64,000 nucleotides of DNA, taken from contig CM055615.1 of the NCBI GenBank assembly GCA_029379385.1, positions 1,054,001 to 1,118,000 of the forward strand. The letters are read 5' to 3'. The translations under genes were made by a program, and so were the position numbers. Shown in pieces: positions 1 to 11,822 of the stretch. Origin of the DNA: Quillaja saponaria. Taxonomy: Eukaryota > Streptophyta > Magnoliopsida > Fabales > Quillajaceae. A model generated the notes under the pieces. The model made no database searches. It was not told the origin of the DNA and saw nothing but the letters and a program-made list of their open reading frames with translations. Numbering within the stretch: position 1 is the stretch's first letter; each line of letters opens with the position of its first letter.

Positions 1-563
1 ATAACCAAAACCTTGGCAGCAAGAAGATTTGTGGATTTAGTAGTGAAATCGGTAGCAATATCCTGTGGTAATTCAGAGGACATTAACGGAGAATAATTGG
101 AAGCCGTTCTCAAAGCAGATGAAGTTGTGTAAAAAGCATGTGAAATGCGGAGCCTACTGGCTGTTGCGGTTATCCATTGAGGAAAAACGTCATGAATTAT
201 CCAATCTGGATCTGAGGTTTCAAGGAAGGTGGTGATAGGTTGTTGCAAACCCTCAAGGGCTTTAATAAGTAAATAATAGGCAATAGGATTGTCATGTGTG
301 ACGTCGTTTGTTGATTCCACATTTTCATGAAGATTGGGTATATGAGGCAGTGGGAATTCTATGAAATTAAGGTTGTTGGATAAATGGGATGGAATTTTAG
401 GTAGGCGTCGGATGTTTCTGGGTGTTGAGATATAGGAAATTTTGTGACCTTTTTGGGCTATCAGCTTTGCAAGCTCTAAAAATGGTATCATGTGACCAAA
501 GGCCAGCCATGGAAACAGCACTACGTGAAGCTTTTTGTAGCTGTTTATGACTCGATCCGCCAT
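1..563 (-). CDS. UGT91-type UDP-glycosyltransferase, N-terminal part (runs off the window)
   Basis: Reading leftward from the ATG at 561-563 the frame stays open for 187 codons to the window edge. The protein starts with the acceptor-binding half of a family-1 glycosyltransferase: FPWLAFGH with the catalytic His at residue 24, then STPRNIRRLPKIP, and a PDWIIHD segment carrying the His-activating Asp. The same blocks occur in the intact UGT91 at 11823-13244 (FPWLAMGH, STPRNISRLPQIP, PDWILYD), so the two are paralogues in opposite orientation. The UGT91 family usually adds a second sugar to an existing glycoside. The donor-binding PSPG half lies outside the window, so completeness cannot be judged. 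A run of 28 C lies 36 bp upstream of the start codon. Confidence 0.85.
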   Translation of the reverse strand, partial: MADRVINSYKKLHVVLFPWLAFGHMIPFLELAKLIAQKGHKISYISTPRNIRRLPKIPSHLSNNLNFIEFPLPHIPNLHENVESTNDVTHDNPIAYYLLIKALEGLQQPITTFLETSDPDWIIHDVFPQWITATASRLRISHAFYTTSSALRTASNYSPLMSSELPQDIATDFTTKSTNLLAAKVLV

Positions 564-566
564 TAC

Positions 567-880
567 CGGAATAAACTTACTGTTGCAAACTGGAGTAGCC
601 CCCCCCCCCCCCCCCCCCCCCCCCCCGCTAACAAATGTCTTATGTATTTATAGACAATGACATACGTGTTGGTAGACCTTTTAGAATTTATTTTATTTAG
701 TAATAAATTTTCTCTTAGTGTTCTATTTTTATTGTTATTATTTTGATTTAAATTTTCTCTTCTAGAAGAGATTAACTGTATTCTTGATTCTAAACTTATC
801 AGTATTAAACTTACTATTGTAAACTCTCGAACCCTGGATACTTGCAAACAAATACGTATTTATAGATAATGACATATTGC
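567..880. repeat. Imperfect duplicated UGT91 leader
   Basis: The stretch at about 571-655 (AAACTTACTGTTGCAAACT, later ATTTATAGACAATGACATA) recurs at about 805-875 (AAACTTACTATTGTAAACT, ATTTATAGATAATGACATA). The two copies are roughly 220-235 bp apart. The first copy holds the poly-C insertion and abuts the coding region. This is a diverged local duplication of the 5' leader or promoter. Confidence 0.6.
599..626. repeat. 28-base poly-C tract
   Basis: An uninterrupted run of 28 cytosines sits just upstream of the UGT91 start on the other strand. Such tracts are rare in AT-rich plant intergenic DNA and its exact length is unlikely to be reliable in any assembly. Confidence 0.9.
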
Positions 881-2490
881 ATTAATGTATTGATATTTTA
901 AAAAAATAAATTAAATATTTAAGACGCATTTACATATAAAAAATTGAAGATAAATTTAATTTGATATCTTGCTTTATTTTTGAATATTTGTTTCAAATTT
1001 TCAAAATAATTGTTTGAACGAAGATACTTGTTAAGATTTTGTAAATAAAAAATTATAATATATATATATATATTTTTTATAATATTGAAATTAATTTTTG
1101 TTTATTTAAAAAAATTAATTTTATTACAAATATTTATTAATTTTAATAAGTATTTTACACAACTAATTATGAAATATTCTTTTCAAAGCAACTTACAAAA
1201 CGTGGCTGGCCTAAAAAGATGTAAAGTGCTAGAGGTCACTTGGAAAGTACACATGGTCGATACATTTGAAAGTGGAGGTATATCGAGGATTAAATAAATA
1301 ATAAATTTTTTTTTTTATCACTTCCTGTCATTTTATTTAAATCTTTCATATCATAAATTTTTTTTAAAAAAGGATTCTCTGTTTTACTTCATATTTAAAC
1401 TTAATTTTATTTATATATGTTTAAATTTTTTATTTTATTTCAATAAAAAGAATATGTTAAAATTATTAAAACAATTATATTAATGTGTTGATATTTTTTT
1501 AAAATAGAAATGTAGACAAAAATAATAATAAAAGAAATTTAAATATAAAAAATTAAAAACATTTTTTAATATTTTAAAAAGACAATCATAAATTTTAGTA
1601 TTTGCTTATATTTTTTGAAGCGTGGTCGGCGTGGAGGAGCTGTAAAGTGAGAGAGGGAAGTTGAAGCGTGGTCGGCGTGGAGACATAATTAACATATTTT
1701 ATATGCACAAGTCTTCGGTGAATGACGATTCGTACGCACAAGTGGATGTATCACTTTTGGCTAAATTACACATTTGTTTACTATAGTATGCAGTTAGATT
1801 TCATTTGGGTCGTTATACTACTTATAGTCACTTGTAACACAAATAGAAGTCGGATGGACTAACGGACTATTGTTGTAAAAAAAAAAAAAAAAATATTACA
1901 TGGCAATCTCTTTTGACGAATGAATAAATAAAAATTAAACATGTGGTAAAATAAAAAAATTATATAAAAATAAATAAATAAATTCAAATTTTTGAATATA
2001 TAAACAAAAAAACTCATTACAAAGAAAAAATATAAGTTTAATAATGATGAAATTTTCATAGTAAATTTCATGAAATCTACCTTATTTGATTCAAATTTTA
2101 ATCATTCGACACCCACATACAATTTTCAATTCCAAAAGTGTTTTCATTGTGAATTACTTCATATACCCATCACCAAATTACTTCATATATCCATCTTCTT
2201 CTATCACCTTCTCCTTTTGCGTATGATGCCAAACAAGCCTTTGCCAAACCTATATCAGGATCCCCAAAACCTTGGCCCACAAAACCAATCTCATAGCCCC
2301 TAAAACACTTACCACCATAGATCCCACCTTGAGTTCTTCCCCAGAGTACTCTTATCCACTATAGATCTCTTCGTTTGGGCCAATTGTTGTATCTCTGCTT
2401 AATTTCAAGCAAGGATCTCGATTCTGGTATACCCAAAATCACATAGAAGCTCAACTCTAAGTGTCAGCTACGAAACTATCTTTAATGGGT
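881..2490. other. AT-rich intergenic DNA
   Basis: I see no gene here. The stretch is AT-rich with homopolymer runs and a (TA)n run near 1060-1075. A 22-base sequence beginning TTGAAGCGTGGTCGG occurs twice, at 1615-1636 and 1661-1682. Confidence 0.6.
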
Positions 2491-2499
2491 CCACTCCTA

Positions 2500-5400
2500 G
2501 AAAGTTAGTTTCTAGCTACTAAAATTTGTCACAATAAGAAATTTGGTAGCTAATAATGCACATTCGTTATTAATTTTACTACGAGTCAAAAATTCGTCTC
2601 GCATAATTTGGCATAAACTTATATTTTTATTAGACACGAAAATACCTTTAGTTAATTAGTTGCAATAAAATAGGTACCAAATAAATCCGTAACAAAATTA
2701 GTAGCTAACAAAGTTTGTATTTTGGTGAGTAATAAAATAATTGGCGCAAGAATTGTTTTGAGAAAAAAAAAAAAGTTTTCCCTTTTGCGCTACAAGGTCA
2801 ATAGGTAGACCTTTTTATTATTATTTTCTTTTGCATCCGTATTTTAGTGACACCCTATTGTATATTTCCTTTTATTGGTATTTGGTAGCCTCCTCACGTA
2901 CAGATGACTCCTTAGACTACTGAAGAAAGGGGAGAGAGAGAAAAGAAAGGCGGTGTTGGTCTAGTCGCCGATCAGTGGTGACAGGCCTGTGTTATCGCCG
3001 ATTTTTATTAAACTCAAAACAAATGGATTGCTTTCTTGGCAATTAGATAAGTCTTTTTTCTTTTTATGTCAAATACTTAATTGTTTAAATATATGTCTTA
3101 TTTACCAAATACTTAATAATTTAAATTTCAGGTATGTATTTCAGCCAATTTTTTCTAACTATAGATGTATTTTATTCTTGAGTTCTTTGTTAAGGGTTTT
3201 TTTTTTTTGGGGTTCTCTTCTCTTGGCCTAAATTGAAAGGTTTGCAATTTAGACTCTAATTCAAAATGAGGCTCTCCATTGGCAATGATGGTTGTCCCTT
3301 CGAAAATGGTGAGCCGCCGACGATTTCTTTGACCCTTTCAAAACAAATGGATGGCCTTCTTGACAATTAGATAAATCTTTTTCTTTTTATGTCAAATACT
3401 TAAATTGTTTAAATCCATATCTTATTTATCAAATACTTAATAATTTCAATTTCAGGTATGTATCTTCGCCAGTTTTTTCTAACTATAGATTTGTTTTGTT
3501 CTTGAGTTCTTTGTTAAAGGTTCTTTTTGAGGTTCTCTTCCCTTGGCCTAAATTGAAAGTTTTAAAATTCAGACTCTGATTCAGTACGAGGCTCTCCATT
3601 GGCACTTTTGTATTGACATATGAACCATGATTTGGTATATATTATGTATCGTTAATTATATGATTAACTCAAATTTAATTTATGAACTTTCTTTCATTAA
3701 TAATCCTTATTTGTCATGTGAATGTTTTTCTCATAAGCCAAAAAATTATAGAATCAACTATTTAGAAGTATCAATATTTGATTCTGGTTGTTGATTTTTA
3801 AAGAGCTTAACTTTCAGAACCATGATGCTTTCTATGCTTTCGGCTAGTATCAATGGTTGGTCAACTAGTTATAAAATATTCCATCTTTCATTATATAATT
3901 GGGCTATGAAAAGAGAAAACTTGCAACTCAGCTAGAAGTTTTTAAGTGCACACGTGCTAAGAAAAACAAGGATACACAGATCAAAGAGTATATTAACGAC
4001 AAGGCAAAAAGAGTAGCTGTAAGTTACTACACCATTTTTCATGAATGATTTTATATTTCAACTATGCTAATGACTTGATGTACCACTAAATGAATGCAGG
4101 ATACGTATGATTCAATTTTGGGAGAAACATTTAGTTATGTTTGTCTGGACTTTGATGTTGATTCATGGGTGGATGCCACTGGGGGCCTAAAAAAAGGCGA
4201 CTGTATAGGTTTGGGAATAGACAAATCCTCAGATCATTTTAGGAACTACATTTGGTGCCTCTTCCAGCTCTTCCCTAGCCCCTTCTATGGATGAAGCGCA
4301 ATAGGAAGAATTCATGGGAATAGCAACTTTCAAATGCCTTATAAGACAAGCTTTTCGCACTATGTTGACAGAGTTAAGCCTTCCATCACATGCCTATCCC
4401 AATGTAAGTAAAACACCTTATATGAAAAAAAAATATATATTATCTGGTTAGTGGAATGTTGTCTAGAGTATTCTTTATCATATAAAGACTTAAGGGTGTG
4501 TAATCTATAATCCACATGTGAAGTTGGTCCATATGATTCTTATGAATACACCTGTTACAAGAGTTATTTGTATACAAATATATGAAACATGGATCGATAA
4601 GCACAAATATGTGTTGTACAGTGTGCTTCATAGGTACAAATATATGTTGTAAAAGAGATAGATTTTATTTGTAGAAATGTTACTTATCTTTGACTTAATT
4701 ATGACTGAATTTTGCTAGTAAGATAAAAATTCCTTGTGTTTAGATAATTGTTGAACTTGTTGGACTATGAGGTGTAAGGTGAAAGGTTATATAATGTCAG
4801 CTTATTTGTTTGTAAGGTAATTTAAAATTTCAATAAAGATTACATTTTTTTTTTTTTTAACTATTTGATATTGAGAGCTTGAATAGTTTTGAAAAGTCTA
4901 ATGTTCATTCAATGGAAGGAAGAATGCAATATATGCCATGATTGTTTGTATTAATCACTTTTTCTTTTTCTTTTTTTCCTATTCCAAGAAGAAGCTATTA
5001 AATTTGACCACTTGCTTTTAGTTATGATTTTCTATTTATCATTCATACTTGATATATTAGTACACAAGTTTTGGACAGTGCCACTAATTAGAATTAGTAC
5101 ATAGCAATTCATTCCTAAGAACCAATCTCCTCTACAAGAATAGCACATCTCTCAAATGTAAAATTCTTACAGTTTCCTTGTCACCAAGTGTAATTGTGTT
5201 ATTAAAATAATTGTTTTGTAGTGGTTAGTTTGGCAGTAAACCTTAATACTTTTCAAAACATTTATGATCATTTGAGGACTAAGGGTAGCATACATTTTAT
5301 TATGGAGGTCGTTGAAGCATGATTGTAGTTATCTAGCATTTGCTTCATATGTTGTAAACCATTCCAATGACAATCTTGTTGACAATTCCCATGACTCTCA

Positions 5401-5890
5401 TTATGTTTATGACTGTGAAAATATTTATGTTTATGATAATGCTGATGACAATGCGCCCCTTCTAAGTGACAGGTTCTATCATCATGCTTAAGTGAACTCA
5501 CCTATTTTGTTAAAAATTTAGAAATTTTACATTTTTTTACTAACTTATTTTTGTCAATAGATTTTTCACATTTTGTTATTTATACATTGTAACTAGTCTT
5601 TGAATTATCACTTTGTTGTGGGATGAAAAAAATTATTTCTATTGGAATTAAAGATATTTTCGAAATTAATTTTGTATATTGTGTTTTAGTTTCCAATACG
5701 TAATCTTTAACTAAAATATTTTACTTTTTCTTTTTTAATACTTGGCTACTGACTTGCTACGGAAGAAAACGTAACAATAATTAGATAATAAATTCAAATT
5801 TTTGTAGCTAATTTAGCAACAGATAAAAGTTAGAAAAATTTTGCAGCAAATTTAGCTTACATACTGAGGTGGTTAGTTACGGTTTTTTTT
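2500..5890 (+). mobile_element. Decayed CACTA (En/Spm-type) transposon region
   Basis: The coding relic at about 3915-4235 on the plus strand is split by a possible intron (AGCTG/TAAG to GCAG/GATA, about 4018-4099). It reads like the plant Ptta/En/Spm transposase domain: KLATQLEVFKCTRAKK, a central ILGETFSY block, then DSWVDATGGLKKGDCIGLG, which resembles the conserved family signature W-x-E-x-x-G-x-x-K-G-R-x-x-G-x-G. Both flanks (2510-2760 and 5740-5880) carry scattered GTAGCTAA, TTGCTACG and TTAGCAAC motifs, as in CACTA subterminal repeats. A sequence TTGTTTTGTAGTG at about 5210-5223 could be a decayed right terminus. I could not find a matching left CACTA end, so the boundaries are approximate. 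Confidence 0.5.
3015..3605. repeat. Tandem duplication of about 320 bp, two diverged copies
   Basis: Copy A (about 3015-3284) and copy B (about 3339-3604) share AAAACAAATGGATTG/ATGG, TTTTTATGTCAAATACTTAA, TTTCAGGTATGTAT, TTCTTGAGTTCTTTGTTAA and GAGGCTCTCCATTGGCA in the same order. The offset is 320-324 bp. The duplication lies inside the CACTA-like relic. Confidence 0.8.
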
Positions 5891-8087
5891 TTTTTTGGGT
5901 ATATTGTTAAGATTGATTTTTTTTTTTTGGTAAGGCAATCCATTATAGCATCTCTTTTGAAATATCTCAAATCTCAAAGTCTCAAAATTCTTATGAACTT
6001 AAGTTTGGTCATAGATGAAATAGTTTGTCAAAGTCAACATTTTGGCTTTGTATTAAACCATTTTTCTACTGTCCTTGCTTTAAATGTTTTTCAGCTCAAC
6101 AGATTTGCTCAAATTTTTAATTACAAACCCATATGAATACTTAAGGTACAATACCTTTAGTCGGGTTAATCAAAGATCTTAACTGGTTTGAGTATATGAA
6201 GTCCATTTAAATTTTGTGATGTCTAACCAATTTAAAAAATGTCAAACATCATCTCTTTGCAATTTGAAAAATTCTTATCTTACCATAAAGTTTACCTTAA
6301 AGACAACATTTAAGATAAATCATTATTTGTCAAGAGTGCCTATTTTATTCTTTCAAGTTTGCTAAGAGTTTGTGTAATTTAAGACTATTTCACTTTTAAG
6401 TTCTAAAGGTTAATTTATAGATTATGGTTCTTTAATCTGATTCAAGAGTTTTACTCACACTATTTTTTCTAGAAAAAAAAAATTTACTTTTTCTAGCAAA
6501 GAAGTCATTCTTCTAAAAAAGTAGCACATATAAAAAAATACATTTTATTTGTTTAGATGTGAGGTAAAATCAATACACCTAACTTTCTTAGGATATCAAC
6601 CAAATCTATATATTAAACTCATCTCATTCTCATTTACACTAAATCTCTTTATGTAAGTTTTATAAAACCTTAAATCTGAACATTTAAGATTTGGATTTCT
6701 CTTATGTCATATCTAATATCTAATAAATTAATTATGGCTTTAAAATATTATCGGGAAATTAGTACAACTCATAATTAAAATTGCACCATATTCAATAGGT
6801 ATAATCTCGTCTTTTAAACATACCATACAATGATATTTCTTGGGAAGAGTTAACTATGTGAAAATCTCATTATCTTATGAATTGATCTAAGAGTTCGTTA
6901 TTTTAAGTATTCATCTCTTTGATTTTATCTAAGAGTTTTCATACTTTAACTTCATATTTAAATTTTCACATTTTTTCAATAGTTTCAGATTTGTACTTCA
7001 ATAAGTACACTTAACCTGAAGAGTTTTTTAGTTAAGTTAATGAAATAAAGGTACCCACCCTATACAACGAATTCGTATGTCATCATTATAAATTTGTTCA
7101 AGATACTAACATATTACCATTAAGTCCAAAATTATAAAAGACCAATTAAGTACTAATGATTAATAACACTTTACTAAAATGAATAGAACGCTAATATTTC
7201 TAAAAAGAAATAGACACAAGGTTCTTATTCATTATTGGTACATTAAATTAGTTTTATGCATTACGGAACTTTTCAAATGCTATTTGTAAATAGAATGCAC
7301 ATACCTCTAATGTAGCAACAATCTTTTATTAATTTGTCAAAATGAAAAGATTCAGAGAAAAGTGAACATAAATATTGTACAATCTTTTCGTTGGTTTCCC
7401 CATTTTCTGTATACTTTTATTATTATTTTTGGTATATTACATATAAGACACATAGTAGGTAGGAACTAGGAAGTGCAATTGTGTATTTGTTAAACTAGCT
7501 AGTTAGCAAGCACCAAGCAAGCTATTTGGTCACTCTAAAAACATAGTAGTTTGTTAATTAATCATAATTTTTTTATTTCCATAATTAATTTGGCCACCCT
7601 AAAACATAATAGATAACAATTAAATTCAAAGTAAACCTAAGTCGTATACTTATATGTATATCGTCCAAAAACAATCATTAGCCATCTTTAAAGTCATTCC
7701 ATCAACATTAAAACAACAATATATTTTCAATGAGCTCTTAGTTGTGCATTTATGTATTTTCAATGAGCTAATTGACCAAAAACAGAAGTTGGTCGAAAAT
7801 TCAAGTTCTATCTTCTCTGTGTTGCAATAGTCTTCAATAGGCCAAATGTTTCACTATGAATCCAGGAATACAAGGACTTGTACACATTGATAAAAATTCT
7901 CCCATTTCCAAGAACAAGAACCCATTTTCTGATTTGCTTCGATGATTCTCAAGAATTTGAGATTTATTAGAGTACAGAACATATTAATTTGGTACAACAA
8001 CATTTCAAAAACTAGAATCTATCTACTTAATAAAAATTTATGACAAACAATATTTATGGAATAAGAAAACTCAAACTAAGGTGCTTG
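5891..8087. other. AT-rich intergenic DNA downstream of the UGT74 gene
   Basis: There is no convincing coding region. Short open frames near 5930-6140 have biased, non-family composition. The last few hundred bases before 8088 are the presumptive 3' flank of the minus-strand UGT74. Confidence 0.5.
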
Positions 8088-9696
8088 TCAAGTTGTGATT
8101 CCAGCAATGAATTCATCAATGTGCTTATCTGAACTTCCACCCTCGTCCACTGCCTCTTTTGCAAGCTCTTTCCACTGCACAAGTTTCTTCTTAATCTCTT
8201 GCCCACTCTCTCCTTCGGTAACTACTTTTATACATCGCTCAATTTCTTCTCCAGTGACGACACCATTGTCATCCAAACTTGGCCTAACACCTACTTTCCA
8301 GACCTTCTCCATGAAATATGCATTAGGCATTTGATCACAAAACTGTGGCATTCCCACCATTGGCACTGCAAAGCATACTGACTCAAATATGGAATTTGTT
8401 CCACAGTGTGTAATGAAACAACCCACTGCAGGATGAGACAACACCTTCAACTGGGGGCACCAAGTCACTACCAATCCCTTTTCTTTTGTCTCCTCAACAA
8501 AGCTGCTAGGGAGGTTGTTTTTTTCAGTTTCCTTCACCACCCACAGAAAGTTGCTGCTCATTTTCTTCAGGGAGTTTGTTATTTCTGTCATCTGTTCTGG
8601 GATCAAATCTGCAACACTGCCAAATGATATATAAACCACTGATTCAGTTTCCTTAGTGTCTAGCCACTTCATGCAGGTATCACTATCTGGCTTGTACAAA
8701 TTGTAACCGTAATCTGTGTCATCTTTTAGCCTACCATCAAGATAAACAGATGGCAGAGTTGGACCAATTGTTGTTACTGGGCTGATATTTCTCATCCAGT
8801 CAAGTACCTACATCATGGAAACATCTACTAGTCAAAAACTAAAATGAGAGCAACAAATTCGTACCACAAAAAAGGGGGTGACCAAGTAATCTAACATATT
8901 GATTAATTCAAAATTTCCTAGATATATTCTTCAACAGCTTAAATTGTTGAAATTATTTGAATTTTGGTAACAAAAACTAAAAGGTTGTTGTGCATTGCAT
9001 TGAGATTACAAGTAGATGCAAGAAGCAGATATCCAAGCTCACCTCTTGTTCAAACTGTTCAAATGCGTGAGACAGGATCCAGTCAGCTTTCCCAAAATTT
9101 TCTAACTGTTGCAACATGAGTTTGAGTATGGGGGAGTGTTGACCCGAATCTGAACCGAGAGATGCCATATTTGGAAGTCCAAGTTGTGGAGGTAAGTCAG
9201 GCATTGTGAAAGGATCTACCTTCTTTATCTGCTGATCCGCATACACCTCTAAATAAAAGGGATAGTAGGTGGCAATGGCAGCCCAAGAAGGAAACACAAA
9301 TGCAGCAGTAGCAATACCCAATTGCTTTGCCATTTCCAGAGCCCATATTAAGTTAGCATCATATATTAAGCATTTTACTGGGTTCTTTGAGTTTTCATGA
9401 TTCTTGACGAATTCGTGTAAGATCCTTGTGGTACTGGCTTCAAATCTCTGAAGGAAGCCCTTGAATCCTCCTTCTCCTTGAAACCCACCATCAGTTATGT
9501 CATCATAAATTGATAAAAGTGAAATTGAATCACTTCCTGTTTGAATGGCCTTGGTGCAAGAATGTGTTGTAGCAAATGTGATTTTGATGCCTTTCCAGGC
9601 CAATCGTCTGGATAATTGGATTAACGGAACAATATGGCCTTGCCCGTGAAATGCGAGCACCACGACATGGGATTTGTAAACTCTCCCATTCTCCAT
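8088..9696 (-). CDS. UGT74-type UDP-glycosyltransferase
   Basis: Two exons, 9696-9043 and 8807-8088, joined by a 235-bp GT-AG intron in phase 0, encode 457 residues, the normal UGT74 length. The start is the ATG at 9694-9696, which gives the family-typical N-terminus leading to the catalytic His21 in GQGHIVP. Asp113 in CLIYDAN is the charge-relay partner. The donor-binding PSPG box spans residues 334-377, from WCPQL to the final D376-Q377. It is normal except at box position 22, where the near-invariant Trp of HCGWNS is Thr355 (HCGTNS). UGT74 enzymes glycosylate carboxyl or hydroxyl groups, and several attach the first sugar to the C-28 carboxylate of triterpenoids. That role here is inferred. 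The gene is divergent from the UGT91 at 11823. Confidence 0.93.
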
Positions 9697-9721
9697 TTTT
9701 CTGGCAAAAATTGCTTTTTTC

Positions 9722-9856
9722 CTGCACAATTTAATCAAGTTTATCGCGTTCCTATAATTGCCTTTTTCCTTATCTAAAGCAGAGCAATAGAAGGAGCAGA
9801 GCAAAACAGAGCAGGTAAGCAATAGCAATTTGACAAACTAAAGGAAAGTCTCTTAC
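9722..9856 (-). other. Probable 5'-UTR intron of the UGT74 gene
   Basis: On the minus strand a strong donor (CAG/GTAAGA at 9857-9851) is followed 135 bp later by a pyrimidine/AT-rich acceptor (TTGTGCAG/G, ending at 9722). The acceptor lies 25 bases before the start codon. An intron here would place a short non-coding first exon at about 9857-9900. This is a prediction from splice consensus only. Confidence 0.5.
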
Positions 9857-9954
9857 CTGAGCAATTTGGGCAAAGATCCTACCCTCGTTCTCTACAAGAA
9901 ATTGAAAGAGAGACAGAAATAAATATGAATTTTTTTTCTTTGTAGGACAGTAAA

Positions 9955-9969
9955 CTCGTGTAACACGAG
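9955..9969. promoter_or_regulatory. Palindromic pair of N-box (CACGAG) sites in the UGT74 promoter
   Basis: CTCGTGTAACACGAG has 7-bp perfect inverted arms around one central base. Each arm contains CACGAG, the N-box reported as the target of TSAR-type bHLH activators of triterpene saponin genes in Medicago. It lies about 55-70 bp upstream of the likely UGT74 transcription start and about 30 bp beyond a TATTTAT element at 9922-9928 on the minus strand. Confidence 0.5.
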
Positions 9970-10020
9970 GAACGTAAAGGATAACCCTTAATTAATTAAT
10001 TAATTGCTGGGGAGGGAGTC

Positions 10021-10052
10021 ACAACAAAATACTTGAGCAACACGATGCTTTC
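10021..10052. promoter_or_regulatory. Motif shared by the UGT74 and UGT91 promoters (copy 1)
   Basis: ACAACAAAAT, eleven bases, then AACACGATGCTT also occurs at 11587-11618 with 26 of 32 positions identical and no gap. It is on the same strand although the two genes diverge. It could be a shared control element or a short repeat. Confidence 0.4.
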
Positions 10053-11536
10053 ACACACTTGAAGTGAAGTCTACGGTACCTTTTGTTTTTATTGGGTATT
10101 TAGTATCCAAGTAACGTGTCTCTGTCTTCATGTAAATTTGTTCATTATCTTCTATGAATTTGTGCCATTTATTTATCTTAACTGGTTAATTGAATTATAC
10201 AAATTTATAATAATTATGATTTTGGTCCAAAATTTGATTTTATTTTTGCAGATGAACTCAAATTCTGAATTTAAAACTACCCACAGAGGAAGATGAAGCA
10301 ATCTGCAAAACCATTAAAAAAAAAAAATAATCTTAAATCCAAGATGCTACACTAAATAATTCATCTTTGTTAGATTTGTTCTACTACATTCAATTCTTTA
10401 TCAAATCGGAGGTGTTTTATGTGAAAAGAAATCACTAATCTTAAATCTGGTGATAGAATTTACCAGGTTGCATTAAACCAACGCACATTAGTTGTTTCTA
10501 ATTAAATATATTAAATTATTAATCAACTGTAGTTAAAATCATAAGATATATTTCAAATAGATTTTTTTTTTGTCATAATTAAAACATGTAAAAGGGATAA
10601 AATAAATAGTAAAAATAATTCAACACAACCATAAAAGAGTTAAATATTATTTTATTAATTTAGTTGTTTGATGTAAATTTAAAAAAAAAAACTAATGAAA
10701 ATTTTAAGCTATATATATAATAAAATTATAATATAATAGGATTTTTTTTATAAAAAAAATTTTGTCTTATAAAATATTATTTAAAGTTAAAACTTTTTAC
10801 TATGCATATATTTTTAATATTTACTTATATTATTTAATGTTGTAATATTAGAACTCATATATTTTTCTCTTTTCTATTTTATTATATAAGAAAAAACTTG
10901 TTAAAAATGAAAATTAAGATAAAATAAAAATTCACAATATTATTTTGTAAAATTTCAAGTATACAATGAGGAATGATTTTAATTTATAATAAAAAATGAA
11001 ATAATAAAAGTAATTGTATTTATCAAAATTTAATTGATGTTTTCTTTTTAATAAATGGTCGGAAACAAAAAGAATTCCAAAGTCAATTAGGTTTAAACTT
11101 TATTATTGATTTAAGTTAATTTTTATCAAAAAATTATTAATATAAAATAATTAAAATCTTATAACTATTAAGAGTCTCATATATATTTTTCCTTAAAACC
11201 AATTAATTTAAAGAAAATAACTTCTCTTCAAAATTATGATACTTTCTTGATTTATAAATCAAATAAATAAGAACATAATAACATGCATTTATATTATTAT
11301 TATTTTTTATTTGATTCAATTTCTGTGGTTTAATTAATTCTAAACTGTTAAACTCAAACTGCAATTGAATTGGGGAAGCTGCATGTCCATGGTGACTAAG
11401 AGAGGGTTAGCAGATAACAAAAAACTTATTTGGGTGAAAACATAAATAAAAAACTTCATGGGCAGGTTTGCATAGCCAGTCAACTATATCTGTTCAAGTT
11501 TTTTTTTTTAAATGATGTGTTCTAATGAGAAAACGA

Positions 11537-11542
11537 CACGTG
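11537..11542. promoter_or_regulatory. G-box (CACGTG) upstream of the UGT91 gene
   Basis: CACGTG within ACACGTGC lies about 280 bp before the UGT91 start codon. G-boxes bind bHLH/bZIP factors, including the MYC regulators of jasmonate responses. Its activity here is not shown by sequence alone. Confidence 0.4.
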
Positions 11543-11586
11543 CACCTTCCATTGGGTATTGGGTACTAAAGTAAAAAGGAAAGGGT

Positions 11587-11618
11587 ACAACAAAATCCTC
11601 GCGAAACACGATGCTTCG
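11587..11618. promoter_or_regulatory. Motif shared by the UGT74 and UGT91 promoters (copy 2)
   Basis: Partner of 10021-10052. It sits 205-236 bp upstream of the UGT91 start codon. Confidence 0.4.
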
Positions 11619-11822
11619 ACTTGATTGTCACAAGGCCTGCCTGTGGTATCTGTTTATGGCCAAGCGAGGACAGCGTGGGATTAAATTAAATCTTGTCTTT
11701 CTTTCTTGGTTTAATTTTGTTCCGTTGGCCTATAATAATACCCAAAAGTTGAAGTTAGTATCTTTCATTAGGCAAGTCATCAAATTTAGAAGAACTAGAG
11801 TAGTTCTGTACCAGTTTCATCC

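Larger units (their letters stand above)
9857..11822. other. Divergent intergenic region between UGT74 and UGT91
   Basis: This holds the promoters of both genes. The middle (about 10300-11340) is featureless AT-rich DNA with an (AATT)n stretch near 9990-10005. No coding region is seen. Regulatory candidates are listed separately. Confidence 0.6.
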
